Shown here in pieces: positions 1 through 9,433 of a stretch of 64,000 nt of DNA (the first letter of the stretch is position 1; the number at the start of each line of letters is the position of its first letter). The stretch spans positions 1 through 64,000 of the forward strand of contig CAZDGF010000001.1 in NCBI GenBank assembly GCA_964505065.1. Direction: 5' to 3'. This DNA comes from JABMMZ01 sp964505065 (GTDB taxonomy: Bacteria; Bacteroidota; Bacteroidia; NS11-12g; UBA955). The notes under the pieces were generated by a model that did no database searches, had not been told where the DNA came from, and saw only the letters and a program-made list of their open reading frames with translations. The translations under genes and the position numbers were made by a program.

Positions 1-33
1 TAAACCTATTAACCATCTTAAATTTGCTTTATG

Positions 34-3000
34 CTAATCGCACAAGAGGTTATAATTAAATAAATAATAATATGTACCATCGCTACATTGCCCCCCAGTA
101 TTATGCACCCTGCCGTTCCAATTTGTATTTTGCGTGCCATCATCATCTTTATCAGTGTGATAAACTAAAACACCCCACCTATCGTATATCCAAAGCTCGT
201 ATTTATCTTCGCCCTCTATTACAATATCGTAGGCATCATTTAGCCCATCGGTATTTCCAGGAGTAAATACATTATAAACGGTAGCAAAATTATTGTATGG
301 TCCTAAGGGTTTGCAAACGGTATCTGCACATCCAAATTTTAAACTGGATATTAAGCAAACAGTATATTCCTTTTTTAAATCCATATAGGTATGCGAGGGG
401 TTTTCATCTGTTGATGTATTTTTATTACTTGAATTATCGCCAAAATCCCATTCATAATCAGCAAATTTTGGTGTTGAGGTATTTATAAATTGTATGTTGG
501 GAATATATTGGTCGTTGATATTAAAACCAGCTTTTACACTTACAACCAATACTTTTTTTGTAGCACTATCTACACATTTCAGCAAATGATTATTGATAGG
601 TATTTGTGGTTTAAGTTTTATGTTATAAAGCCCTTCATTGTTAAATTGGTATTGAAAGGTATAAGGCGATTTTGAAACCAAATAGCTGCTATCATTAACA
701 CTCCATGTATTGGTTTTATATATAGAATCTAATGCACTTTTAAATACTATTGTATCGTACAAGCAAATGGTATCTCGGCTAATAATTGCCGATTGGTAAT
801 TGGGTAGAACCCATACAGTTCGGCTTGTATCTTTATGGTATTCGGGGTCGGGAAAAACGCTGTTACAAAAATACACATTGTTTGTAAATGGATTAAATAC
901 AGATTGAATACCTCTTAATTTTACCTTGTATTTACCCACTTTATAGTAAGTTTTGTAAGTTGTTTCGGCACTATCAGTGTTGTAGGTAGAGTTACTATCG
1001 TTGCCATACTCCCAAATATATTTGCTGCAATTTTTACTAAAGTTATAAAATACCCCGTCTAATTTACCACAGGCTATGGTATCTTTTATAGTAAAATAAA
1101 CATTAGCACCTATAAATTTAACCAACATATTTGCAGTATCTCTACAGCCATTTTTAGATATAGCAATATGTGTAATTTTAATACTATCATCGGCAATATC
1201 AAAAGCTTTTGAAGGATTTTTATCGTACACGGCAAACTTCTTATTACCAAAATCCCAAAGGTAAGATTGTATTTTATCTGTACTGTCGCCAATAAATTGT
1301 GAAGAATCAAAAAACTGTGTTAGTTCTGTACAATAAATATCTCTTGGATGGTGTTTTATACCTGCTATTACCTCGTTTACAAAAATGGGCTTAACAACAG
1401 TTTCCACACAGCCATTTGTATCTGTAATTTGAAGAAAAATATTATATGTTCCACCTTTGGCAAAATACTCGCAATGCACTAAAGTACTATCTTTTTTAGG
1501 GGCATTGTTACTCCACCAAATTATTTCTCCTTTACTTACATTTGGTGTAAATTGTAAGTTATTTACATTATCGAAAATAGAAGGCATAAAACAATTTTTT
1601 GAATTGGCGCATAAGTTTTGTTTAATAAGAAGGTTTATAGTTTTGCCAAAATTAATAAATGCCGAAGCTTTCGATTTACATTTAGCAGCATTGGTAACCT
1701 CGGCATACACCATTAGTTTAAGTCCTGAAATATTGTAAATATGTACAATTGAGTCTATCGTTTTTGTATTGGTAATATTAATGTTTGTAAAACTGCCATC
1801 GCCCCAATTTACGCTTATTATTTCTCCAGCTTTAAATAGTGAATTATTAAATTTTAAAATCCCTGTAAAAGGAGAACATTTGCCATATATGTTTACTGAT
1901 ATTGTATCTTTTCTATTGGCAAAAATATTGAGTTTGTTTTTAACTTTAAGGGTATCAAAAAGCTCAATATAACCTGATTTTATTTCAAAAGAGTCAATAG
2001 GATATTCTACGAGCCAACGCTTGTAAGGATGCTTAAATATTACTGTCATATTAAAGCTTCCCTCGCCTATACTGTCGGATTTTACAGGATATTTATACCA
2101 TCTAATGCCATTATTGAAAGAAATTTTGTATGGCAGTTTTACATTCCATACTTCTTCTAAAATCATATCGCCAAGGCAAATATTAATATCTTTAGGCTCT
2201 CCAGGTTGGCTTAAGCGGCTACATTCATTTACCAATAATTTTGAATACTCATCGTAGCATCCAGTAGTATTATCTGTTATTTTAAATTTTACTAACGATT
2301 CGTAGACAGTTTCTCTATACCTATGTATTGCAAATGAATCTTTAGCCATATTACAATAATCGCTTACATTTATTTTTTTAGTCCTATCAGTTTCGCATAT
2401 ATCGCCAAAATCGTCTTCTATTGTCCAATTAAAACTGGTAGTTTTAGGATTGTAAGTAGATTGATTGATAAAATAATACTTTTTTTCTGGAATAATACAA
2501 CCATTAAAATTAAATACCTCGAAACTAGCAACAGGACCGATAATACGAAATGTTTTCTCGAATGTTTTTGTGCAATTTCCTCTGGAAATAATACAGGTAA
2601 CAGTATGATATCCTGGCAATAAATTAGAATCTCCCAATACAATTTCTATGTTATCAAAGTCTCCCGTTATAATTTTATTATCTAAATACCATTCAATATA
2701 GTTGGCATTTTGTTGTTTTATTTTTGCTTTTATTGTTCTTGTTCCGCTGCCATAGCAAAGAAGGGTGTCGCTTAATGTTAAGTCTCCCTGCAAAGGTTCT
2801 AAATTTACGTTCACATCAAATATTGTTTTATCATTGCAACCATTTGGCAATTTTGCTTCTAATGAAATTTGAAATTTTTTAGAGCGTTTGTATTCTATAC
2901 ATTTATTTCCATTAAAATAGGTGTTAGAATCTGCTGGCAAAGAATCTATAAGCCATGTATATTTGGCTTTTAAAGCGCCTACTTGTGTAGAAAAATTTTT

Positions 3001-3654
3001 AACACAAACCATGGCAGTATTGCAGCTTGTAAATTGAATTGAGGTATTAAAATCTGCTATTATACCTTCTCTTATAGTAATATATTCTCGAAAAGTATTT
3101 TTACATCCAAAATTATCGGTTATTTCGGCTACTATTTTATATTTATCGGCTTTGTTATATTGGTTGCAGTTTTCTTGTCCATAAAAGGGTGTGGTGGTAT
3201 TAAATGTTCTACCATCGCCCCAAGTTATTATTTTTTGTGTAATGGGTTGGTTTTGGTTATCGGGGGTGGAGTTATCAATAATACATACATTGTTATTATT
3301 GGTACAGCTATCGGTTAGGCGGCTAAGTTTAAAATTGGCTATTGGCAAGCCTTTTATTTCTATTTGTACGGTCTCTGTAAGTTTGCTATTGTCTGAAAAA
3401 GTAACATTGGCTTTTACAGTGTAATTACCTTTGGTGGCGTATAAATGTACTGGGCTTAAATTATTAGAAGTAAAACCATTGCCAAATTCCCAATAAATAC
3501 TGCTTACAGTTTTGCCATTGGTAGGTATAAACACAAAACCTGCCACATCGTTTACACATACTTGCTGCACATATTTAATATCTGCTTTTAGTTTATAATT
3601 AAACAATAAAACAAGGGCTAATAAAATAATTTTTATTAAATTACGCATAAACAA
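34..3654 (-). CDS. PKD-repeat cell-surface protein with type B T9SS sorting domain
   Basis: A large secreted protein of 1206 residues. The N-terminus has basic residues and a hydrophobic stretch (about residues 4-24, ending KLKA), read as a Sec signal peptide; the start may be Met1 or Met3. The body holds repeated PKD-like units with WEFGNG, WGDG, WDFGN, WEYGND and WDFGDNSS signatures and many Cys residues. The last ~79 residues, from NVFTPGNTDG (residue 1128) through IYDRWGVLVYH to the C-terminus, match the gliding-motility-associated (CHU_C, type B) C-terminal domain that directs export by T9SS. Family knowledge: such proteins are surface-anchored adhesins or matrix proteins. No catalytic domain is visible, so the ligand is unknown. 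It is transcribed alone, with about 400 bp of repeat-rich DNA upstream. Confident as a T9SS cargo protein. Confidence 0.85.
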   Translation of the reverse strand: MFMRNLIKIILLALVLLFNYKLKADIKYVQQVCVNDVAGFVFIPTNGKTVSSIYWEFGNGFTSNNLSPVHLYATKGNYTVKANVTFSDNSKLTETVQIEIKGLPIANFKLSRLTDSCTNNNNVCIIDNSTPDNQNQPITQKIITWGDGRTFNTTTPFYGQENCNQYNKADKYKIVAEITDNFGCKNTFREYITIREGIIADFNTSIQFTSCNTAMVCVKNFSTQVGALKAKYTWLIDSLPADSNTYFNGNKCIEYKRSKKFQISLEAKLPNGCNDKTIFDVNVNLEPLQGDLTLSDTLLCYGSGTRTIKAKIKQQNANYIEWYLDNKIITGDFDNIEIVLGDSNLLPGYHTVTCIISRGNCTKTFEKTFRIIGPVASFEVFNFNGCIIPEKKYYFINQSTYNPKTTSFNWTIEDDFGDICETDRTKKINVSDYCNMAKDSFAIHRYRETVYESLVKFKITDNTTGCYDEYSKLLVNECSRLSQPGEPKDINICLGDMILEEVWNVKLPYKISFNNGIRWYKYPVKSDSIGEGSFNMTVIFKHPYKRWLVEYPIDSFEIKSGYIELFDTLKVKNKLNIFANRKDTISVNIYGKCSPFTGILKFNNSLFKAGEIISVNWGDGSFTNINITNTKTIDSIVHIYNISGLKLMVYAEVTNAAKCKSKASAFINFGKTINLLIKQNLCANSKNCFMPSIFDNVNNLQFTPNVSKGEIIWWSNNAPKKDSTLVHCEYFAKGGTYNIFLQITDTNGCVETVVKPIFVNEVIAGIKHHPRDIYCTELTQFFDSSQFIGDSTDKIQSYLWDFGNKKFAVYDKNPSKAFDIADDSIKITHIAISKNGCRDTANMLVKFIGANVYFTIKDTIACGKLDGVFYNFSKNCSKYIWEYGNDSNSTYNTDSAETTYKTYYKVGKYKVKLRGIQSVFNPFTNNVYFCNSVFPDPEYHKDTSRTVWVLPNYQSAIISRDTICLYDTIVFKSALDSIYKTNTWSVNDSSYLVSKSPYTFQYQFNNEGLYNIKLKPQIPINNHLLKCVDSATKKVLVVSVKAGFNINDQYIPNIQFINTSTPKFADYEWDFGDNSSNKNTSTDENPSHTYMDLKKEYTVCLISSLKFGCADTVCKPLGPYNNFATVYNVFTPGNTDGLNDAYDIVIEGEDKYELWIYDRWGVLVYHTDKDDDGTQNTNWNGRVHNTGGQCSDGTYYYLFNYNLLCD

Positions 3655-4060
3655 TTTTCAAATTTAAAGTATTAGACGTAACCAAAATTAGAAATGTTGC
3701 ACAGGAAAGTCATAAAAGTGTAAAAATATTATTTTTCTATAAATTGTTGGTTATTAAATCATAAGTGTTCGGAAGTTTGAAAATAAGAATAAAACTTAAT
3801 AATAGGCATTGCAGGATTGGTTAAACCCAAATTCAGCAATAGAATTGCTGAATTTGGGTTAATATTAAAAAGATGCCAGAGGCAATTTAGCTACTCACTC
3901 GCAAGATGCGAGCGAGAGCAGAAAATAATTCAACAATAAAACAATTCAACAATTTAAAATTTGCCATTTCTTGATACAAAAATTCAGAGCTTCCCGAAGG
4001 TTCGGGATTACTCGAAATGACAACAATTCAACAATACAGCACTTCAACAATTTATTTCCC
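3655..4060. other. intergenic region with short palindromes
   Basis: No credible gene. It holds a perfect 37-nt palindrome at 3824-3860 (listed separately), a short CCCGAAGGTTCGGG hairpin near 3993-4006, and several variants of the phrase AATTCAACAAT. It lies between two minus-strand genes. Confidence 0.6.
3821..3862. repeat. solo 37-nt palindrome, short form of the TTAA-bounded repeat
   Basis: Positions 3824-3860 form a perfect hairpin: the 17-nt arm AACCCAAATTCAGCAAT, loop AGA, and its exact reverse complement. TTAA lies at both edges (3821-3824 and 3859-3862). The first 30 nt are identical to the left end of the two longer repeats at about 39515 and 41824, and the last bases match their right end. 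It looks like an internally deleted copy. No coding role is seen. Confidence 0.8.
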
Positions 4061-4615
4061 CTACTTCAAACTCTCCGCCAAAGCCTCTACTTCTGCCTCT
4101 CTGCGCTCAAAGGTAAGGTCGGTATCTATTACAGGTTTTAGCACATCGGCACATAGGCGGTTGAGGTTCAAAATATCGCTGCGCTGCTGGTTGTAGTATT
4201 GTTTATAGGTTTCTTTGTTGTAATCTTTTGCCCTTGCCGATTTGCGAAGAGTTTTAGATTGGGCGTATAAATCTTCTAATTTCAATACTATTTTTTTATG
4301 GTGCAAAACTGCTTTTTGATAAATATAACCCAATGCTTTGTATTCGTCTAAAAGCCTTGTAGTTTCCTCATCTTCTTTTAGTTTTTTTTCAGTTATTTGG
4401 GTTTTGCAATAATCATAGTTATGGTCTATGGTTTCTATTCTTTCGTGCAAGTCTTGGTAGCTTGTTCTATCCAAAAGGCTTTTAATATTGTTCAGTTGAA
4501 AATCTAAACTGTCTATCAATATAAGTTCGGAGGCTATTTCGCTTTCGGTTCGGCTATTGTTTTTACAGGCATAAACACCCAACAGAATGATGACTAACCA
4601 AATACATTTTTTCAT
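4061..4615 (-). CDS. small putative lipoprotein, helical
   Basis: 184 residues. The N-terminus MKKCIWLVIILLGVYACKN is a lipoprotein signal with Cys17 as the probable lipidated residue, so an inner- or outer-membrane lipoprotein facing the periplasm is likely. The rest is charged and predicted helical (many E, K, L, Q; coiled-coil-like stretches around residues 45-145). No family is recognised and no catalytic motif is seen. It is preceded by a TAATTTTG -7 box only 4 nt before the ATG. Real gene likely; function unknown. Confidence 0.65.
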   Translation of the reverse strand: MKKCIWLVIILLGVYACKNNSRTESEIASELILIDSLDFQLNNIKSLLDRTSYQDLHERIETIDHNYDYCKTQITEKKLKEDEETTRLLDEYKALGYIYQKAVLHHKKIVLKLEDLYAQSKTLRKSARAKDYNKETYKQYYNQQRSDILNLNRLCADVLKPVIDTDLTFERREAEVEALAESLK

Positions 4616-4619
4616 TAGG

Positions 4620-4627
4620 CAAAATTA
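4620..4627 (-). promoter_or_regulatory. -7 promoter box, TAATTTTG
   Basis: On the minus strand this is an exact match to the Bacteroidota -7 consensus TAnnTTTG, ending 4 nt before the ATG at 4615. No clear -33 TTG at usual spacing was found. It predicts a leaderless message. Confidence 0.45.
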
Positions 4628-4687
4628 TAGGTTTTTTGCTTATAATAAATTTCTTAAGCATTAAATTATTTGTTAGAAAAAAAATTG

Positions 4688-4695
4688 TAGGTTTG
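4688..4695 (+). promoter_or_regulatory. -7 promoter box, TAGGTTTG
   Basis: Exact TAnnTTTG match 22 nt upstream of the TTG start of the chromate-type transporter. A TTTG at 4669-4672 could be the -33 element, but the 15-nt spacer is short for the consensus. Confidence 0.4.
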
Positions 4696-4717
4696 AACTT
4701 TTTATACCCTTAAGCCA

Positions 4718-5962
4718 TTGTTAACCAAAGCCGATTTTAAAAAAGTAAGAGATATTGTATTTTTAAAAGACGTACTCAGTCTTTCTGTATCGGCTGTTGG
4801 CGGTCCAGAAATGCACATTGCCCTATTTTTAAAAAAATTGGTTCACGAAAAAAAATATATTTCCGAATCCGATTTTTTAGAACTGAATAGCCTTTGTCAA
4901 ATTTTACCCGGACCTTCTTCTACCCAAACGCTTACAGCTATAGCCCATAAAATGGGTGGACCCAAATTGGCTTTTCTTTCACTCTTAATTTGGATAATGC
5001 CAGCCACATTGTTGATGTCGTTTTTTGCCATTTCATCGCAATTTGTCAATCAAGAATATTTTAGATTTATAGCCCCAATGGCATTGGGCTTTGTGGTAAT
5101 GGCAGCTATAAAAATGACAGCTTTACTTAAAAAAGGTAATTTACATTTAGGTTTGGCAATATTGGCTTGTGTGCTTTCTGTTGTGTTTCATACACCTATT
5201 ACGTTTCCTGTTTTGCTCATATTTGGTGCATTTATGAATGTAAAATTTGGCGATAAAAATTTTATACCCAATAGCAAACCTTTAATTAATATTAAATGGG
5301 CAAATCTTACCCTTATGTTTTTAATCTTAATAACGGCAGCATTGGCAGGGGCTATTACACAAAAAACATTTCCAGCTTTTTCCGAGCCAGCTCGCTTGTT
5401 TGAAAATACCTATCGTATGGGTACAATGGTGTTTGGCGGTGGCAATGTTTTGTACTCTATGGTGCTTACAGAGTTTGTAGAATTTAAGCAAAAACAATAC
5501 CTAACCATGCAGGAGTTTAATACAGGCTTGGGCTTGCTTCAAGCTGTGCCAGGTCCTACATTTACTATAGCTACCTATGCCAATGGCATAGCTATGAAAA
5601 AAATGGGTTACGATATTTGGGGGCAGATGGTAGGCTGCGGTGTGGGTACAATTGCTATATTTTTGCCAGGCACATTGCTTATTTTCTTTGTTTATCCAAT
5701 ATGGGGGCAAATAAAAAAATATCCAATCGTATATCGCTCTTTAGATGGTATTATTTCAGTTTCTATTGGCTTTGTATGGGCTGCTGCTGTATTTTTACTT
5801 TTTCCATTTATAGAATTATTTAGTAACGCAAAAAGTGTGTTTGATATAAATTTGATAGTAAATATAGCAATATTTGGATTAACTATTCTATATTTGCAAT
5901 ACACAAAACTACCTGCTATACTTTTAGTAAGTGTAACAATATTGTTAGGTATTTTGTTATAG
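4718..5962 (+). CDS. chromate transporter family (CHR) membrane protein
   Basis: 414 residues with about ten hydrophobic segments and two CHR domains in tandem (about residues 12-190 and 230-414). Each half carries the family signatures: GGP at 28-30 and FGGG near 236, and PGP at 64-66 and near 278 (QAVPGPTF). Family role: CHR proteins move chromate or related anions across the inner membrane; the true substrate here is unknown. The start is TTG: an in-frame stop lies at 4694-4696, no ATG lies between, and the next Met (residue 32) would remove the conserved GGP region. It runs almost directly into the next plus-strand gene (10-nt gap), so co-transcription is likely. A two-domain (long-chain) member of normal length. 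Confidence 0.85.
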   Translation: MLTKADFKKVRDIVFLKDVLSLSVSAVGGPEMHIALFLKKLVHEKKYISESDFLELNSLCQILPGPSSTQTLTAIAHKMGGPKLAFLSLLIWIMPATLLMSFFAISSQFVNQEYFRFIAPMALGFVVMAAIKMTALLKKGNLHLGLAILACVLSVVFHTPITFPVLLIFGAFMNVKFGDKNFIPNSKPLINIKWANLTLMFLILITAALAGAITQKTFPAFSEPARLFENTYRMGTMVFGGGNVLYSMVLTEFVEFKQKQYLTMQEFNTGLGLLQAVPGPTFTIATYANGIAMKKMGYDIWGQMVGCGVGTIAIFLPGTLLIFFVYPIWGQIKKYPIVYRSLDGIISVSIGFVWAAAVFLLFPFIELFSNAKSVFDINLIVNIAIFGLTILYLQYTKLPAILLVSVTILLGILL

Positions 5963-5972
5963 CTATAATACC

Positions 5973-6659
5973 ATGCTTAAAGCCATTAAATACAGTTGTT
6001 TATTTATTGTTTGTTTTTTTGTAAAACAAGCCTCAGCCCAATATCAAAAAGGCACACAAGCGCAAAGGGATAGCGGATTAATTCAATTTTCAGGTATTTT
6101 ATTGTCATCGGATAGTATATTTCCCATTCCATTTGCCAATATCTCGGTAAAAAACAAACCTTATGGCACTTATTCCAATTTGGAGGGTTATTTTTCGTTT
6201 GTGGCTCGCAAAGGCGATAGTATAATGTTTACGCATGTAGAGTTTAAGCCAAGTTATGTAAAAATTCCCGATACTTTATCCGAGTTTAAGTATTCTATTA
6301 TAAAATTAATGAACCAAGATACCTTTTATTTGCCTGGGGTAAAAATTATGCCAATGCCTAACAGAACAGTATTTGATTATGCTTTTGTAAACAAAGAAAT
6401 ACCGAATGATGATTTAGAACGAGCCAAAATAAACCTTGAGCGAGAGGCACTGCGAGAGCAAGCTATGAATATGAAAGGCGATGCTTATGAGGCATATAAA
6501 AATACGATTCGCCAAAATATTCAAAAATCGTATTATGCAGGAGGGCAAATGCCTGCTTTGGGTTTAACCAATCCCTTTGCTTGGGTTCAGTTTATAGAGG
6601 CTTGGCGTAGGGGCGATTACAAAAAGAAAAAGCCTGTGCCTGTAATAAAATCGAGGTAA
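5973..6659 (+). CDS. secreted protein with CarboxypepD_reg-like domain
   Basis: 228 residues. A signal peptide ends near residue 22 (KQASAQ). Residues about 38-105 (FSGILLSSDSIFPIPFANIS, then GTYSNLEGYFSF) match the beta-sandwich CarboxypepD_reg-like fold common at the N-terminus of Bacteroidota TonB-dependent receptors and in small stand-alone envelope proteins. The C-terminal half is charged and helical with no known motif. It follows the CHR transporter by 10 nt. It is periplasmic or outer-membrane associated; the exact role is unknown. Confidence 0.7.
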   Translation: MLKAIKYSCLFIVCFFVKQASAQYQKGTQAQRDSGLIQFSGILLSSDSIFPIPFANISVKNKPYGTYSNLEGYFSFVARKGDSIMFTHVEFKPSYVKIPDTLSEFKYSIIKLMNQDTFYLPGVKIMPMPNRTVFDYAFVNKEIPNDDLERAKINLEREALREQAMNMKGDAYEAYKNTIRQNIQKSYYAGGQMPALGLTNPFAWVQFIEAWRRGDYKKKKPVPVIKSR

Positions 6660-6743
6660 GTAGTAGCGATAATCATTCTGAACTTTTTTGCTCTGAAAAA
6701 AGATTCAGAATCTGAAATTAATTCTTATTTAAAAATCCATTAA
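6660..6743. repeat. short intergenic repeat, deleted version
   Basis: The 16-nt string GCTCTGAAAAAAGATT (6690-6705) and the following TTCAGAATCT are also found, in reverse orientation and separated by about 25 extra nt, at 42001-42051. This looks like one intergenic repeat family in long and short forms. Confidence 0.45.
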
Positions 6744-7448
6744 ATGCAAAACTTTAACCTAAAAAATTTCTTATTATTCACTTTAATTTTTTTGCTTTGC
6801 GTACCTATTGGCACGCTACACCACGAGTGTGGGCATTATTTGGCAGGAAAGGCTATTGGGCAAAATTCTCGAATCAATTATATGAGTACAATTAGTTTAG
6901 AAAGAAATAAGCACCTTGATACTTTCTTTGAACTTTCAGATAAAAATAGAATAGCTATAGAAAATGGACAGCCATTTGCCGATATGCAAAAAATGCAATT
7001 GGCTAAAGAAAACTATTATAAAGAAAGTTTTATTTTTATACTTGGAGGTCCTTTAATTACGATACTTACAGGCACTTTGGCGTTTGCTTTATTATTGTTT
7101 TTAGTTAGAAAAAAACAAGCATTTGGGCTGAAACATTATGTATTGGTTTTTATGTCATTGTTTTGGTTAAGAGCCCCAGCAAATATGGCAATGGGAATTT
7201 TTGGGTATATTAAAAATGGCTACATTTCCACAAGGAGCGATGAGGTTAAAATTTCTTATTATCTTCATTTACCACCATCTTTTTTTGATATTTTTTTGGG
7301 TGTTATTGGTTTTTCAATTGGCTGTTTTATTGTATTTAAAATTATACCCTTACAGCAGCAATTAAATTTTATATTGGCTGGTTTTTGCGGTGGAATAGTT
7401 GGTTATTTTTTATGGTTGTATAAGTTTGGGGAGATTATTTTACCCTAA
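6744..7448 (+). CDS. M50-like membrane protein with HExxH motif
   Basis: 234 residues, about five transmembrane segments. The first segment is followed by HHECGHYLAGKAIG (about residues 27-40), a zinc-binding HExxH (HECGH) as in M50 site-2-protease-like and related membrane zinc proteins. A later RSDEVKIS segment may supply the third ligand, as the SDE/SDG motif does in some M50-like families. The classical NxxPxxxLDG motif is not clear. Expected in the inner membrane; proteolysis is inferred, not shown. It ends 1 nt from the stop of the convergent histidine kinase. Confidence 0.6.
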   Translation: MQNFNLKNFLLFTLIFLLCVPIGTLHHECGHYLAGKAIGQNSRINYMSTISLERNKHLDTFFELSDKNRIAIENGQPFADMQKMQLAKENYYKESFIFILGGPLITILTGTLAFALLLFLVRKKQAFGLKHYVLVFMSLFWLRAPANMAMGIFGYIKNGYISTRSDEVKISYYLHLPPSFFDIFLGVIGFSIGCFIVFKIIPLQQQLNFILAGFCGGIVGYFLWLYKFGEIILP

Positions 7449-7449
7449 T

Positions 7450-8610
7450 CTATTTTTCTAATTTCAATATCAATCTAAAAGTGGTGCGTTTATTTGGCGT
7501 ACTTTCTTTTACAAAAATTTGCCCTTTATGGTAGTTTTCAATAATACGTTTTACCAACGAAAGTCCTAAACCCCAGCCTCTTTTTTTAGTTGTAAACCCT
7601 GGGTTAAATATGCGTTTAAATAAACTTTTGGGCATACCTTTTCCAGTATCCATAATATCCAATAAAATAGTATTGCCTTTTACCCTTGTATAAAAAGAAA
7701 TAGAACCAACACCTTCCATTGCATCTATTGCATTTTTAATTAAATTTTCTATTACCCATTCAAAAAGCGGAACATTTAGTTTTACAAAAATGGGTGCAGT
7801 TTGCAGAAAATGAAATTCCACTGTTTCAGCACTTCTGGTTTTCATATAATCTATACTGTGCTGCAATATTTCGGTAAGGTTTTCTTTCTTTAAAATAGGA
7901 ACAGAGCCTATTTTAGAAAACCTATCGGTAATTACCTTTAGCCTATCCAAATCTTTACGCATTTCTGTATAGGTTTCATCATTGGCATGGGTATTATCTA
8001 TTGCCATAAGCTCCACCCAAGCCATAAGCGAACTCATAGGAGTACCCAATTGATGGGCAGTTTCTTTGGCTAAACCAACCCATACTTGGTTTTGTTCCGA
8101 TTTTCTACTGTAGCTAAATGCAAAATAACTAACCACTACAAATAAGCCAACTATACCCAATTGATAAAAAGGATATACTTTTAGTTTTTTTAGAATACTT
8201 GAGTCATCGTAATACACATATTGGTAGTCGTTTTCAGCAATTTTTATAGCTATTGGTTTTGTGTTTTCTTTCAAATATTCAAAATATTGATTTATTTGTC
8301 TGTCTGTTTTATATTTTATGCTATCTAAATTTTTATGTGTTAAAATTCCTTTTTTATCTGCTAAAATAACTGGAATAGTAGTATTAGATTCTATAATTTT
8401 AGAATAAAAACTAATATCAGTATTGGCATCTGCCGAGGGGTCGTAGGTTGTAATTGCCTCCATTGCCTCTGCATATTGGCTTATTTTTTTTCTTTCTTCT
8501 ACAGAAATTTCTTTAACCATTTTATTGGTATAAAATAATGAAAATAAGCCTATGCCAAGGGCAGAAAGCAATAAGGCAAATTTGATATATTGTTTTAAAC
8601 TAAAGTTCAA
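7450..8610 (-). CDS. orphan membrane sensor histidine kinase
   Basis: 386 residues. Transmembrane segments at about 8-28 and 149-168 enclose a ~120-residue periplasmic sensor. The kinase core follows: H-box AKETAHQLGTPMS with phospho-acceptor His186, N-box ENLIKNAIDA (288-297), G1 DTGKGMP (321-327) and G2 GWGLGLSL (345-352). It senses an unknown signal and autophosphorylates on His186. No response regulator is adjacent. The start is TTG at 8610: upstream codons reach an in-frame stop at 8632-8634 without an ATG, and the next Met (residue 31) would lose TM1. A TATTTTTG -7 box lies at 8633-8640. Confidence 0.9.
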   Translation of the reverse strand: MNFSLKQYIKFALLLSALGIGLFSLFYTNKMVKEISVEERKKISQYAEAMEAITTYDPSADANTDISFYSKIIESNTTIPVILADKKGILTHKNLDSIKYKTDRQINQYFEYLKENTKPIAIKIAENDYQYVYYDDSSILKKLKVYPFYQLGIVGLFVVVSYFAFSYSRKSEQNQVWVGLAKETAHQLGTPMSSLMAWVELMAIDNTHANDETYTEMRKDLDRLKVITDRFSKIGSVPILKKENLTEILQHSIDYMKTRSAETVEFHFLQTAPIFVKLNVPLFEWVIENLIKNAIDAMEGVGSISFYTRVKGNTILLDIMDTGKGMPKSLFKRIFNPGFTTKKRGWGLGLSLVKRIIENYHKGQIFVKESTPNKRTTFRLILKLEK

Positions 8611-8632
8611 ATTTTTTATAGAATTTAAAATT

Positions 8633-8640
8633 CAAAAATA
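8633..8640 (-). promoter_or_regulatory. -7 promoter box, TATTTTTG
   Basis: Exact TAnnTTTG match on the minus strand, 22 nt before the TTG start of the histidine kinase, in the 67-bp divergent gap shared with the cyclase-family gene. Confidence 0.4.
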
Positions 8641-8677
8641 GGTTTTTAAGCGGTAAATTTATTACTTTCGCTACCAA

Positions 8678-9421
8678 ATGAAAATTTCTTTACATAAGAA
8701 TGAAAAAACTTATACCATTGATGATGTTGTATTTTACTTGCTAACTATAGGCATACATAAGCAAAACAATGTTAATTGCTATTATTTAAACCACCCTAAA
8801 TTTACTTATTTTGAAAGCCCACAGTTTAGCGGAAATTTGAAAAAAGGCGGCAGTGTAAATTGCGAAAAAATAAGCTATTATCCACATGCAAGTGGCACTC
8901 ATACCGAGTGTGCATTGCATATTACCGATGTAGATTTTACAATGGCAGATATTGAAATACCTTTGCTTCAATTGTGTATTTTAATCTCCATAACTCCTAC
9001 AAATATTAACAATGATTTTGTATTAAACGAAACGCATTTTTCGGAATTAAAAAATATAGAAAATGCTACTGCAATTATTGTTCGCACATTGCCAAATACA
9101 GATGAAAAATTGAACAAAAATTATTCAGATACCAATCCGCCATATTTTACAAAAGAAGCATTAACGCATTTAAAATCTTTAGGCTTTCAGCATATTTTAA
9201 CCGACCTGCCAAGCATAGATAAAGAAAGCGATGAAGGACAATTGGCAGCACACAAAGCATGGTTTTTAACCAATGGCATTGCTGAAAAAAACAGAACAAT
9301 TACAGAATTTATTTACATAAAAAATGAAATAGAAGACGGGCAATATTTGTTGAATATTCAATTGCCCAAAATGGAAACAGATGCTGTGAGTAGTAATATA
9401 TTCCTTTATCCTTTTGATTAG
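8678..9421 (+). CDS. cyclase-family (kynurenine formamidase-like) metal hydrolase
   Basis: 247 residues. The metal-site motif is HASGTHTECALH (His70, His75, Glu77, His81), corresponding to HxGTHxDxxxH of the Cyclase/KynB family (PF04199), with Glu in place of the usual Asp. Later conserved parts are IIVRTLPN (about 143-150), PPYFTKEA and DLPSIDKESDEGQLAAHKAW. Family members are usually amide hydrolases acting on formyl-kynurenine-like compounds; no tryptophan-catabolism genes are nearby, so the substrate is open. It is followed 12 nt later by the GT9 gene on the same strand. Confidence 0.8.
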   Translation: MKISLHKNEKTYTIDDVVFYLLTIGIHKQNNVNCYYLNHPKFTYFESPQFSGNLKKGGSVNCEKISYYPHASGTHTECALHITDVDFTMADIEIPLLQLCILISITPTNINNDFVLNETHFSELKNIENATAIIVRTLPNTDEKLNKNYSDTNPPYFTKEALTHLKSLGFQHILTDLPSIDKESDEGQLAAHKAWFLTNGIAEKNRTITEFIYIKNEIEDGQYLLNIQLPKMETDAVSSNIFLYPFD

Positions 9422-9433
9422 TAAAATAAAGCA

